A stretch of 64,000 nucleotides of DNA from the NCBI GenBank assembly GCA_964646205.1, contig CAZYAZ010000016.1:1-64000 (forward strand), given 5' to 3'. Below, piece by piece: positions 17,637 through 29,032 of this stretch. The notes below the pieces were generated by a model. That model was not told where the DNA came from. It did not search any database and saw only the letters and a program-made list of their open reading frames with translations. A program made the translations under genes and the position numbers. Source of the stretch: UBA8437 sp964646205. Its GTDB lineage: Bacteria; Planctomycetota; Planctomycetia; Planctomycetales; Planctomycetaceae. Position 1 is the first letter of the stretch, and every line of letters begins with the position of its first letter.

Positions 17637-18935
17637 TCAATCGCGCACGACCAACGACACCCGCTCGATGTCACAGTGCCCACTCTTGCGAAAGGGACGC
17701 GGCAACGGCTGGGCAATACCCTGGTTGTTGATGGCCCTGCACCTGAGGTCATATCGGCCGGCCGGCACGCCGGGCAGCAACCCCGCCCAATGAGCCAGGG
17801 CATACACCCGTGGCCATGATTCGGGACGACCAGTCTTGGAGTTGAAGCCGTGCACCGGTGACGCTCCGCCAGGTCCGATCGTACCCGCGGGCAAGCCACC
17901 ACCAAAATCATCCGGTGGTGCCAGGATGTCCATGTCCCGCCACGGCGCCTTCTGAAAAAAAGGATCCTCCTTCGGCAGGGGCTTGTCCTTGGGATGAAGC
18001 CATGCCTGGACCTTCGAGGCTCCGTTGACACCGGCCTGCACGAGGCCCGTCAACGGGATCGGTTGCCCCGCCTGACCTCGCCGCGGCTTGCTGATAAACC
18101 GCGCCATCGTCTTCATCAGGCTGTCGATGTCATTGTTGCCGCCCGCGTAAGTGTCGTTGGCGTTGAAACGGTTGGTCAAAAACACCTTCGTCAACCACTT
18201 GATGTTCTTGAAGCCATAACACTCGGGAATCACCATCCGCACCGGCCCTCCCCGTTTGCCGGAGATCCAGTCGCCGTTGAGCTTGTAGCAGAGGATGACC
18301 GGAGGGACACCGGGAGGGTCTTCAAGTATCCGGCCAATCGACAACGAACCGCGGAACTCCTGCTTCGGGTCCTCGTTGTGGTAACCGTAAAACCAGGCAC
18401 GTCGGATGTTGGACGTCGGATTGGCCGTCCAGATCACGTCCCGCAAGGGCACTCCCTCCCAGAGTCCCGTTCCCAGGGGAGCATCTTCGTTGTTGCAGGT
18501 CATCGTCTTGAGAAAACGGACCGAGTGTTTCTCGGCCATTTTCATCAACCCTTCAAACGTCAAGGCCGTCTCGTCGGCCAACCGGAGCGGTCGCGTGACC
18601 TGGGAATTTGATGCCGGGTCAGCCAACACCTCCAACCGCCAACTCTCCCGCGTCAATCCAGCCGTCTTGAGCTTCTCCGGCGGCAACTTGTAAGGCAACG
18701 GATTGCCACGTTCGACCGTACCAAAGGCTGCCGGCTTGGTCAGGAACTCGAGTTTCTTGACCAGTCCGTCCAGCGTCACCTGGGTCGCCGCCGCCGGCTT
18801 GCCCTCGTCCCCCAACAAGTCACCGTTCAGTCCCGACGCTCCAACGCAAGCCGTCCCGCCACCAAGTTCCAGGCTGCGACGCAGGAAATATCGACGAGAG
18901 ACCTCCTGGTGTTCCGGAAAAAAGTCCTGTTGCAT
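17637..18935 (-). CDS. Tat-exported sulfite-oxidase-family molybdopterin oxidoreductase
   Basis: A 432-residue periplasmic oxidoreductase. The N-terminus has a twin-arginine motif, SRRYFLRRSLELGGG, so it is probably exported folded with its cofactor. The molybdopterin-binding domain is recognisable by FLKTMTCNNEDAPLGTGLWEG, whose Cys would ligate molybdenum, then YGYHNEDP and RGGPVRMVIPECYGFKNIKW, a hallmark of the sulfite oxidase/YedY fold. A C-terminal domain (SKVQAWLHPK ... WAGLLPGVPAGRYDLRCRAI) resembles the Mo-co dimerisation immunoglobulin-like domain of SorA-type enzymes. No cytochrome subunit is adjacent, so the electron acceptor is not known. The start ATG 18935 lies 21 residues before the Tat motif ends, a normal distance. 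Substrate may be sulfite or another S- or N-oxide compound. Confidence 0.85.
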   Translation of the reverse strand: MQQDFFPEHQEVSRRYFLRRSLELGGGTACVGASGLNGDLLGDEGKPAAATQVTLDGLVKKLEFLTKPAAFGTVERGNPLPYKLPPEKLKTAGLTRESWRLEVLADPASNSQVTRPLRLADETALTFEGLMKMAEKHSVRFLKTMTCNNEDAPLGTGLWEGVPLRDVIWTANPTSNIRRAWFYGYHNEDPKQEFRGSLSIGRILEDPPGVPPVILCYKLNGDWISGKRGGPVRMVIPECYGFKNIKWLTKVFLTNRFNANDTYAGGNNDIDSLMKTMARFISKPRRGQAGQPIPLTGLVQAGVNGASKVQAWLHPKDKPLPKEDPFFQKAPWRDMDILAPPDDFGGGLPAGTIGPGGASPVHGFNSKTGRPESWPRVYALAHWAGLLPGVPAGRYDLRCRAINNQGIAQPLPRPFRKSGHCDIERVSLVVRD

Positions 18936-19053
18936 GGTCTCACCTCTCGGCCTGATCGACTTGTCACACCACGTCAGTGGATCGCCGATAGGCTAATCGG
19001 CCTTCCGGAACCGTGCAATCGAGTGACCCGTCGACACCATGGCCCGCGCGGGA

Positions 19054-19962
19054 TCAGTACTCGACTCGACACTCCGGCAGAGCATCACGCAACGTCGCCA
19101 CACCCTTTTCGGTGATCCAGGTGCCATGCAAGTCGAGAAACTCAAGAGACTCGATTTCAGCAAGCACGGGAATCGCCGCGTCAGTGACCCGCGTGCGATC
19201 CAGCGTGAGATACTTCAACCGTGGCAACCGGGCCAGGGTCACCAGTCCATCGTCTCCGATTTCAGTTCCGCCCAGCTTGATGGATTCGAGCCTGGTCAGC
19301 CCCGCAAGTTGCCCCAGGCCAGCATTCGTGACACGGGTCCCGGTGAGATAAAGTTGCCGCAGCCCCGCCAATCGGTTCAGGTGCACAAGTCCCTGGTCAG
19401 AAATGGCCGTCCGTTCCAACGACAGCAGCCTCAACTGCAACCGACCTTCCAGCACACTCAAGGAATCGTCATCTATCCCAGTCCCCAAAAGGCTCAATCC
19501 CCACACCTGGGATTGCGAGACCACCGGAGCAATCCCCTCGGCCATGACTTCCGTCTGGGCCAGGGAAACCACCTGCGGCCCGAGTTCTTCAAGTTGCTTC
19601 AGTAACGCACCATCAACACGGCCGTTGGTGATGTGTTCGTCGACCAGCGTGACCAACGTCGCTTCGGAGTTGTCCAACTGGTCGGCGCGAACCGGTCCCA
19701 GGCGGACTCCCTGAAGTTCAAGCGCCGAAATGGTGCGTCGCCGGATCTCGGCGCGTGCGGCTTCGTCGTCCTGATCGAACAGCCCACAGGCGATGGCAAC
19801 AACCACCAGCAACACGAACACCAAACCGCCGGCCGCCGCCAGCCGCCCACGCTTTGCGGGCGTTGCCTCGATCCGTCCCTGTCGACCACCATGACCGTTA
19901 CTGGAATCAGGGCTGTCACAAGAGATGTCGTTGGCCGGGGCTTCGGCTTCGCTGCTGAGCAT
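19054..19962 (-). CDS. Single-pass leucine-rich-repeat protein
   Basis: A protein of about 302 residues with a short polar N-terminus, one transmembrane helix (LAAAGGLVFVLLVVVAIACG) and about seven LRR units of 24 residues, e.g. LRQLYLTGTRVTNAGLGQL and LKYLTLDRTRVTDAAIPVL. The pattern L-x-x-L-x-L-x-x-T-x-[IV]-[TSG]-[DNE] is shared with the LRR protein at 12.6-13.6 kb. The open frame continues upstream to a TTG at 20034 and an ATG at 20007; I chose ATG 19962 because residues before it are not like the rest, but no Shine-Dalgarno sequence marks any of the three. Function unknown; a protein-binding role is expected. Confidence 0.75.
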   Translation of the reverse strand: MLSSEAEAPANDISCDSPDSSNGHGGRQGRIEATPAKRGRLAAAGGLVFVLLVVVAIACGLFDQDDEAARAEIRRRTISALELQGVRLGPVRADQLDNSEATLVTLVDEHITNGRVDGALLKQLEELGPQVVSLAQTEVMAEGIAPVVSQSQVWGLSLLGTGIDDDSLSVLEGRLQLRLLSLERTAISDQGLVHLNRLAGLRQLYLTGTRVTNAGLGQLAGLTRLESIKLGGTEIGDDGLVTLARLPRLKYLTLDRTRVTDAAIPVLAEIESLEFLDLHGTWITEKGVATLRDALPECRVEY

Positions 19963-20076
19963 AAGCTGGACCGAAAAAAGAGAGTCGAACGATCGGTTTC
20001 GCGGCATATAGCACAGCAAAGGCTGGCCATTCAAGATCGGCTCACCACAGCCACAGCTGCCCCGGGGACCAGATCC

Positions 20077-20103
20077 TTGACAACGACGACGCGGTTGAAT
20101 AAT
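20077..20103 (+). promoter_or_regulatory. Possible sigma-70-type promoter for pnp
   Basis: TTGACA (20077-20082) is followed after 15 bp by AATAAT (20098-20103), five of six matches to the -10 consensus. The spacing is 2 bp short of ideal, so this is tentative. It would give a leader of about 200 nt that contains the hairpin at 20206-20231. Confidence 0.25.
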
Positions 20104-20205
20104 TCAGTTGGGCATCGCAGTCGGAGCCTGGCCACGATGTGGTCTTTTCAAGACAGCAATTTCTTCTACGAGGCGCCCGGGGAGGCTCCGGCCTGGCAGC
20201 CATCA

Positions 20206-20231
20206 CTTGTTGGCATCATGGTGCCAACAAG
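20206..20231. promoter_or_regulatory. Perfect 10-bp inverted repeat upstream of pnp
   Basis: CTTGTTGGCA (20206-20215) and TGCCAACAAG (20222-20231) pair perfectly around a 6-nt loop. It is 81 bp ahead of the purine nucleoside phosphorylase start and has no T-run, so an operator or an mRNA-leader hairpin is likelier than a terminator. Confidence 0.45.
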
Positions 20232-20312
20232 CGACAATGTGGACGAGGACGAATTCATTCATCGCAATTCAGAACGGTGCAACGGATCGGCCATTCGAGG
20301 AGAGACACACTG

Positions 20313-21137
20313 ATGAGTGAATTGCGAGAGCAAATCGAAGAAGCGTGTGCAGTCATTTCGGCCCAGTGGTCCACTCCACCAACGATTGGCCTGGTGCTGG
20401 GAACCGGGTTGGGTGGCCTTGCCGAGCAGATCGAAACGGCCGCTGCCATCGATTACGCCGATATTCCACACTTCCCGGTCTCCACGGCCCCGTCACACGC
20501 CGGCCGCCTGGTCTGTGGCACACTTGCCGGTGTGCCACTGGTTGCAATGGAAGGTCGATTTCACTTTTACGAGGGCTATTCGTTGGCCGAGGTGACTTTT
20601 CCCGTCCGCGTGATGCGGCTGCTGGGAGCCGAGACACTGATGCTGACCAACGCGGCAGGTGGCATGAACCCCGAGTTTCAACTCGCCGACGTCGTGGCGA
20701 TTTCCGACCAGATGAACCTGATCGGAGACAATCCCCTCCGTGGCCCCAACGACGACAGTCTTGGACCGCGATTCCCTGACATGTGCGACCCGTACGATCC
20801 CAAATTGATCCAACTCGCCACCGAATGTGCCCAGGAACTGGGCTGGAGCCTGAAAACCGGTGTGTTTGCCGCCGTGGCCGGCCCCAATCTGGAAACTCGC
20901 GCCGAGTACCGCATGCTGCGGCGTTTGGGAGCTGACCTGGTCGGCATGTCGACGGTGCCCGAGTGCCTGGTGGCCCGGCACATGGCTATGCGGGTGCTCG
21001 GTTTTTCAATCGTCACCGACATGGGATTGCCCGAAGAATTGCACCCGGTCGATATCAACATGGTGCTCGAACAGGCCGCTCGCGGGGGGCAAACCCTTGC
21101 CGAATTAATCCCACGAATCGTGGCCCGGCTGGCCTAG
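20313..21137 (+). CDS. punA: Purine nucleoside phosphorylase (trimeric PNP/MTAP family)
   Basis: A 274-residue enzyme that splits purine nucleosides with phosphate into free base and (deoxy)ribose-1-phosphate in purine salvage. Family motifs: phosphate-binding GLVLGTGLGGLA, GRFHFYEGYSLAEV (His of the ribose/phosphate site), LTNAAGGMNP, AVAGPNLETRAEYRML and the purine-site Glu in GMSTVPECLVARH. At the place of the human Asn243 that selects 6-oxopurines there is Asp236 (SIVTDMGLP), as in relatives that accept 6-aminopurines, so adenosine or methylthioadenosine may be a substrate. ATG 20313 is chosen because GAGGAGAG lies 8 nt upstream; the frame is open much further upstream but without homology. 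Confidence 0.9.
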   Translation: MSELREQIEEACAVISAQWSTPPTIGLVLGTGLGGLAEQIETAAAIDYADIPHFPVSTAPSHAGRLVCGTLAGVPLVAMEGRFHFYEGYSLAEVTFPVRVMRLLGAETLMLTNAAGGMNPEFQLADVVAISDQMNLIGDNPLRGPNDDSLGPRFPDMCDPYDPKLIQLATECAQELGWSLKTGVFAAVAGPNLETRAEYRMLRRLGADLVGMSTVPECLVARHMAMRVLGFSIVTDMGLPEELHPVDINMVLEQAARGGQTLAELIPRIVARLA

Positions 21138-21219
21138 GCGAACCCGTCCCGCTCTTGCCCCAGCCTCAAACCAACCAATACAGTAGCCTCTTGCGCGGCC
21201 CCTTCATCGCGTCTCGACT

Positions 21220-24813
<3,594 letters not shown>

Positions 24814-24820
24814 TCGCATC

Positions 24821-25318
24821 ATGTCCGAGACGGTCTCCGAGCCGACTGACTCGACCAGTTCGCCACTGCTCCACGTCGTGCTCCACCAGCCCGACATTCC
24901 ACAGAACACGGGCAATATTGGCCGCACCTGCCTGGCCGTCGGAGCCAAGCTGTGGCTGGTCCGGCCACTCGGATTCCGACTCGATGCAAAACACCTCCGC
25001 CGCGCCGGCATGGACTACTGGCCCCAGGTCGAATGGGAAGCGGTCGAGAACTGGAACGTCCTGATGGAACGTCTCGGCGATCGGCCGATGTGGTTCCTCA
25101 GCCGTTCCGGCCGGCGAACCGTCTGGGAGGCGTCTTTCGGCCGCGGCGATGTACTGGTCCTGGGCAGTGAAACTCGAGGACTGCCAGCGGCAATGCTCGA
25201 AGCCCAGGCGGCAAGAACGCTGAAACTGCCCATGCATCCGGAAGTCCGCAGCCTCAACCTGGCCAGCACTGCCACCGCGGTGGTCTACGAGGCAGTCCGA
25301 CAACTGGGAGGACTGTGA
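24821..25318 (+). CDS. trmL: tRNA (cytidine(34)-2'-O)-methyltransferase TrmL
   Basis: A 165-residue SpoU/TrmD (SPOUT) methyltransferase that 2'-O-methylates the wobble nucleotide of leucine tRNAs using SAM. Conserved parts: VVLHQPDIPQNTGNIGRTCL (motif 1 with the Asn-Thr-Gly-Asn loop), LVRPLGFRLDAKHLRRAGMDYW, VLVLGSETRGLPAAML (knot motif 2 with the Glu-x-x-Gly-Leu) and MHPEVRSLNLASTATAVVYE (motif 3 with the SLN-S-A knot). Its length equals that of E. coli TrmL plus a short polar N-terminus. It lies 7 nt after ileS and is almost certainly co-transcribed. Confidence 0.93.
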   Translation: MSETVSEPTDSTSSPLLHVVLHQPDIPQNTGNIGRTCLAVGAKLWLVRPLGFRLDAKHLRRAGMDYWPQVEWEAVENWNVLMERLGDRPMWFLSRSGRRTVWEASFGRGDVLVLGSETRGLPAAMLEAQAARTLKLPMHPEVRSLNLASTATAVVYEAVRQLGGL

Positions 25319-25388
25319 CCAGCGGCACCTGGCCTTCTCGACAGATCCACGTTGCCCACCACCCGCGCGGCGACCTATTCTTGACCCG

Positions 25389-27392
25389 ATGCCCACGCTC
25401 GTCCAACTTCCGCTGACCGAATTGCTTTTGCTCGTCGGTGTGGCCACGGTCGCCGCCGGGCTGGCACGCCGGGCACTGCCAACCCGGTGGCGGCGATCCG
25501 GCCTGGTCTTGATCCCCTTGGCCGTCTTCGGACTTGGAGCCCTTTACTGGAGCCAGGTCTCTCCCAACCGGGACATCCTCGCCGAGACCTACCTCCCGAG
25601 CCGTTCCGACGACCGCGGCTACGCCTCCTCACAAACCTGCCGGAGTTGCCATCCCGGCACGTACGCCAGTTGGCACAAGACCTACCATCGCACGATGACA
25701 CAGGTGGCCACGCCGTCGACGATCGTGGCCGGTGCCAGGACCGACTTCGAGAAGCGTCGTCGGTTCGAAAGTCACGGACAATCGGCTCGCATCTCGCGTC
25801 GTGAAAACGAGTTCTGGATCGACATGGTTCATCCCGAATGGGTCAAGGCGCGAGCAGCGGGCATCGCCGAGGCAATCGCGGTCACTGATCCGAAACAGGT
25901 CGAGAGACGGGTGATCCTGACCACGGGGTCACACCACTTCCAGGTCTTTTGGTTCACCAGTGAACGGACCGGGGAACTCTGGCAATTCCCCTGGCGATAT
26001 CACATCGGCGAAAGCCGCTGGGTCCATCGCAACGACGTGTTCCTGCAACCAGCCGACAAGAGCGAGTTGTCTCATTTCCGCACATGGAATCACCAGTGCA
26101 TTCACTGCCACAACGTCGGCGGTGAACCGGGCATGGGACCAGCACCCCGGAATTTTTTTTCCAACACCCGTGTCGGAGAAATTGGTATCGCCTGTGAATC
26201 GTGTCACGGCCCGGCCGAGGCCCATGTCCGCAAGTACAGAAATCCGGGCCGACGACTCAAGCAACGTGTCGCCGGCACGACGACCGGTGACATCATCAAC
26301 CCGGCCAGGACGTCACCCAGCCAGTCTTCCCAGATCTGTGGCCAATGTCACAGCCACATGGCCAACCATGATGGTGACCAGGACGGAGCCCGCCAGTTCC
26401 TCAAAACCGGACTGCCCTACCGCCCCGGTGATGACCTGCATGCTTTTGGCAAGTTACTGACACTCAAGGATGGCCACCGTGGCAACGAATTTCGTTTCTG
26501 GGCCGACGGCAACTGCCGGAGCGGCGGCCGCGAGTACAACGGCCTGCTGGGCTCACCCTGCCACCAGGTCTCCGGCGATGGCAAGGACCAGTCCCGGCAG
26601 ATGTCCTGCCTCTCGTGCCATTCGATGCACAACGCACCGATCGACGACCAACTCAAGCCGATCGCAACGCACAATTCCGCCTGCACCCAATGCCATCCCC
26701 GGTTCAAGGACACCGCGACACTCAAGTCTCACACGCACCACCAGGCCAACTCCACCGGCAGCCAGTGCTACAACTGCCACATGCCGCACACCAGTTACGC
26801 GTTGTTCAAGGCCATTCGCTCGCACCAGATCGACAGTCCGCGAGTCCGTCCCACCGGTCCGAACACCCGGCCCAACGCCTGCAACCTCTGCCACCTCGAC
26901 CGCACACTCGCATGGGCCTCCGATCGCCTCGTGGACTGGTACAACCAACCCGGGGTCGAGTTGACCGGTGCCGACCGGGACATCTCGGCCGCGGTCCGTT
27001 GGACACTGGCCGGCGACGCCGGCCAGCGCGTGATCGCCGCCTGGCACTTCGGCTGGGGACCGGCTCAAACCGCCTCGGGAACAACATGGATGGCCCCGGC
27101 GTTGGCACAGACGCTCAAGGACCCTTACCCGGCGATCCGCTGGGTCGGCTGGCAAAGCCTGAAATCTCTGCCAGGCATGCCAGCGTTCGATTACGACTTT
27201 GACGGCCCCGAGGCACACAGGCGAAGTGTCGTCGAACAACTCACCCGGGGCCGTCGACAGGATCCGATGCCGGCAAACAACACGCCCGCCCGCCCGGAAA
27301 TTTTCATCCGGTCCGGCGGACGCAGCGACTGGAAATCAATCGAACGGTTGATCCGGTCGCGAGACAACCGCCGCGTCGAAATCTACGAATGA
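25389..27392 (+). CDS. Membrane-anchored octaheme c-type cytochrome
   Basis: A 667-residue protein with two N-terminal hydrophobic segments (LLLLVGVATVAAGLA and SGLVLIPLAVFGLGALYW) acting as signal/anchor, then a large periplasmic part with eight CxxCH heme c sites: CRSCH, CIHCH, CESCH, CGQCH, CLSCH, CTQCH, CYNCH and CNLCH. The arrangement, with cytochrome c554-like YASSQTCRSCHPGTYASWHKT at the start and GSQCYNCHMPHTSY later, is that of multiheme cytochromes of the c554/NrfA-like superfamily. The last 130 residues have no heme and contain an Arg/Trp-rich helical repeat (DPYPAIRWVGWQSLKSL), like HEAT repeats. It could pass electrons across the periplasm or reduce a nitrogen or sulfur oxyanion; the substrate is unknown. 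Convergent with the aldo/keto reductase gene. Confidence 0.88.
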   Translation: MPTLVQLPLTELLLLVGVATVAAGLARRALPTRWRRSGLVLIPLAVFGLGALYWSQVSPNRDILAETYLPSRSDDRGYASSQTCRSCHPGTYASWHKTYHRTMTQVATPSTIVAGARTDFEKRRRFESHGQSARISRRENEFWIDMVHPEWVKARAAGIAEAIAVTDPKQVERRVILTTGSHHFQVFWFTSERTGELWQFPWRYHIGESRWVHRNDVFLQPADKSELSHFRTWNHQCIHCHNVGGEPGMGPAPRNFFSNTRVGEIGIACESCHGPAEAHVRKYRNPGRRLKQRVAGTTTGDIINPARTSPSQSSQICGQCHSHMANHDGDQDGARQFLKTGLPYRPGDDLHAFGKLLTLKDGHRGNEFRFWADGNCRSGGREYNGLLGSPCHQVSGDGKDQSRQMSCLSCHSMHNAPIDDQLKPIATHNSACTQCHPRFKDTATLKSHTHHQANSTGSQCYNCHMPHTSYALFKAIRSHQIDSPRVRPTGPNTRPNACNLCHLDRTLAWASDRLVDWYNQPGVELTGADRDISAAVRWTLAGDAGQRVIAAWHFGWGPAQTASGTTWMAPALAQTLKDPYPAIRWVGWQSLKSLPGMPAFDYDFDGPEAHRRSVVEQLTRGRRQDPMPANNTPARPEIFIRSGGRSDWKSIERLIRSRDNRRVEIYE

Positions 27393-27412
27393 CCCGACAA
27401 CCGCTGCCGGTA

Positions 27413-28420
27413 CTAACCGCGGCCGGTGACCGGGTAGGCGTCGTCCTGGAACCCAACGCCGGAGTGCTCACCCGGCGGGACAAGGCTGTCGACCAGCGCT
27501 TCGTCCGAGTCGGTCCACTCGACATCAACGCATCCCAGGTTGTCGTCGAATTGTTCCATCGTCCGGGGCCCGATGATCACCGAGGTCAAGATCGGGTTGG
27601 CCAGGCACCATGCCAGGGAGAACTGGCTGCAGGGGGTGCCCCGCCCGTCACAGTGCTCCTTGATCGCCTGGCTGACCTGGATACTCGCCTCGCGAAGTTC
27701 CGCCTGGACCATCCGTGGATCGTCCAGTGACGCTCGGGTTCCCTCGGGATACTCGCCGAAAGTCGTGTACTTGCCCGTCAGAATGCCACGAGCCAAACCA
27801 CTGTAGCTGACCACCCCGAGTTGCTGGTCACGACAAAGCGGCAACAACTCCACCTCGATGTCACGATTGACAATGTTGTAGAGCGGCTGGACACACGCAA
27901 AACGGTCGAGACCACCTCGATCGCTGATCCCCAGGGCCAGCGCCAGGTACCACGCCCGGTAATTCGAGCAGGCGATGTAGCGAACCTTGCCCGAGCGAAC
28001 CATGTCGTCCAGGGCCCGCAAGGTCTCCTCCAGTGGAGTGTCGTAATCCGGTGAGTGGACATAGTAGAGGTCGATGTGGTCGGTACCCAGCCGCTGCAAG
28101 CTCGCCTCCAACGCCCTCATCAGGTAGCCACGACTGGTCCCCTTGTCGTTGACACCCTCGCCCATCGCATTGCGACCCTTGGTCGCCAGGATCACCTCGT
28201 CGCGTCGCCCGGCAATCGCACGACCGGTGATCTCTTCGGAGACGCCCGCGTTGTAGATGTCGGCGGTATCGATGAAGTTGATGCCGTTGTCGATCGCTTT
28301 GCCGATGATCTGGCTGGACAACGCCTCGTCGGTTCGTCCACCGAACATCATTGTGCCCAGGCAGATCTCCGAGACCCGCAATCCTGTTCGCCCCAGCAAC
28401 CGGTATTTCATTCCACTCAT
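27413..28420 (-). CDS. Aldo/keto reductase
   Basis: An NADPH-dependent (beta/alpha)8-barrel reductase of 335 residues. Seen are the start MKYRLLGRTGLRVSEICLG, the catalytic Asp and Tyr in FIDTADIYNAGVSEE, Lys in VILATKGRN, His in LYYVHSPDYD, the SNYRAW substrate loop and a C-terminal ADP-ribose site SVIIGPRTMEQFDDNL. This is the YajO/PdxI-like branch of AKRs that acts on aldehydes and sugars. The start is set at ATG 28420, 6 nt after AGAGAGG; ATGs at 28423 and 28411 are alternatives. It is monocistronic by position. The exact substrate is unknown. Confidence 0.88.
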   Translation of the reverse strand: MSGMKYRLLGRTGLRVSEICLGTMMFGGRTDEALSSQIIGKAIDNGINFIDTADIYNAGVSEEITGRAIAGRRDEVILATKGRNAMGEGVNDKGTSRGYLMRALEASLQRLGTDHIDLYYVHSPDYDTPLEETLRALDDMVRSGKVRYIACSNYRAWYLALALGISDRGGLDRFACVQPLYNIVNRDIEVELLPLCRDQQLGVVSYSGLARGILTGKYTTFGEYPEGTRASLDDPRMVQAELREASIQVSQAIKEHCDGRGTPCSQFSLAWCLANPILTSVIIGPRTMEQFDDNLGCVDVEWTDSDEALVDSLVPPGEHSGVGFQDDAYPVTGRG

Positions 28421-28539
28421 CATTTCCCTCTCTGTCGCTTCTGTCTCCAGGGGCATTCCGACCCCCAACTTGACTCATGATAACGATCAGGCCTGACGTT
28501 TGCCTTCAACAGGGTGCCGACTTGGTACCCGCCGGGCAG

Positions 28540-28568
28540 TTGATCGAGTCCGTCGGGCCTGCTAGAGT
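28540..28568 (+). promoter_or_regulatory. Predicted sigma-70 promoter of small ribosomal-type protein gene
   Basis: TTGATC (28540-28545), 17-bp spacer, TAGAGT (28563-28568). This gives a start near 28575 and a leader of about 67 nt before the ATG at 28642. The spacing is ideal and four to five of six bases match in each box. Confidence 0.4.
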
Positions 28569-28641
28569 CCCGGTTTGCAGGTGCGGTGGCTGTGTCACCG
28601 TGTTTTGCTGCGGGACGAGAGCACTCCTCGCGAAGAACCAA

Positions 28642-28731
28642 ATGGGTACAAAGAAATCAGGCAAGGGTCGCCGCAAGATCGGTCGTAAAAAACGACGGAA
28701 TCGCGCCAAGATCCGCCATCGCAAGAAGTAA
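28642..28731 (+). CDS. 29-residue basic ribosomal-type protein (bS22/AURKAIP1-COX24-like)
   Basis: A tiny protein, MGTKKSGKGRRKIGRKKRR followed by ten more residues ending RHRKK, with 20 Lys/Arg in 29 residues. Composition, length and the KKxxRKIxRxKRRxRxxKxRH pattern resemble bS22 of Actinobacteria and the AURKAIP1/COX24 C-terminal domain proteins found in several phyla, which bind rRNA in the small subunit. It has a candidate promoter of its own, no neighbours in the same direction within 300 bp, and a hairpin 55 nt after the stop, which looks like an independent transcription unit. It is easily missed by gene callers. The family assignment is by pattern only. Confidence 0.7.
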   Translation: MGTKKSGKGRRKIGRKKRRNRAKIRHRKK

Positions 28732-29032
28732 TCCGGCCCCGTCGGATCGGCCCCGGGTTCTCCCGACGTGGCCCACTGGCTCTTACTGGTACGCTACCGG
28801 TGCGTACCAGAGTCCGCGACTCGTGCGGCACCCTCTTGACAATGCCCCCCGGTGTGCGGATGCTGGAGCAACCCACCCAGATCATCCCACCCGCAAAACC
28901 ATCCAACTTTCCCCTCTTCGCCGAGATTCCCACGGGGATCCGGTTGCGAATCACTGCAAAACGAGAAAGACTGTGGCAACACTTCCGCTTGGATATGTGG
29001 ATTAGTGTGCCCATCGACCTGAAGGGACTACC
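28732..29032. other. Intergenic region, leader of the WD40/cytochrome gene
   Basis: About 300 bp without a credible gene. It holds the hairpin at 28786-28810. A TTGACA-like box occurs near 28837, but I find no well-spaced -10 partner. The remainder, up to the start codon at 29033 (GACCTGAAGGGACTACC just before the ATG, with AAGGGA as a likely RBS), shows nothing else. Confidence 0.4.
28786..28810. terminator. 9-bp perfect hairpin after small ribosomal-type gene
   Basis: CTGGTACGC (28786-28794) pairs with GCGTACCAG (28802-28810) around a 7-nt loop. It lies 55 nt past the stop of the small basic protein. There is no T-run, so it may stabilise the 3' end or act as an operator rather than terminate by itself. 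Confidence 0.4.
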
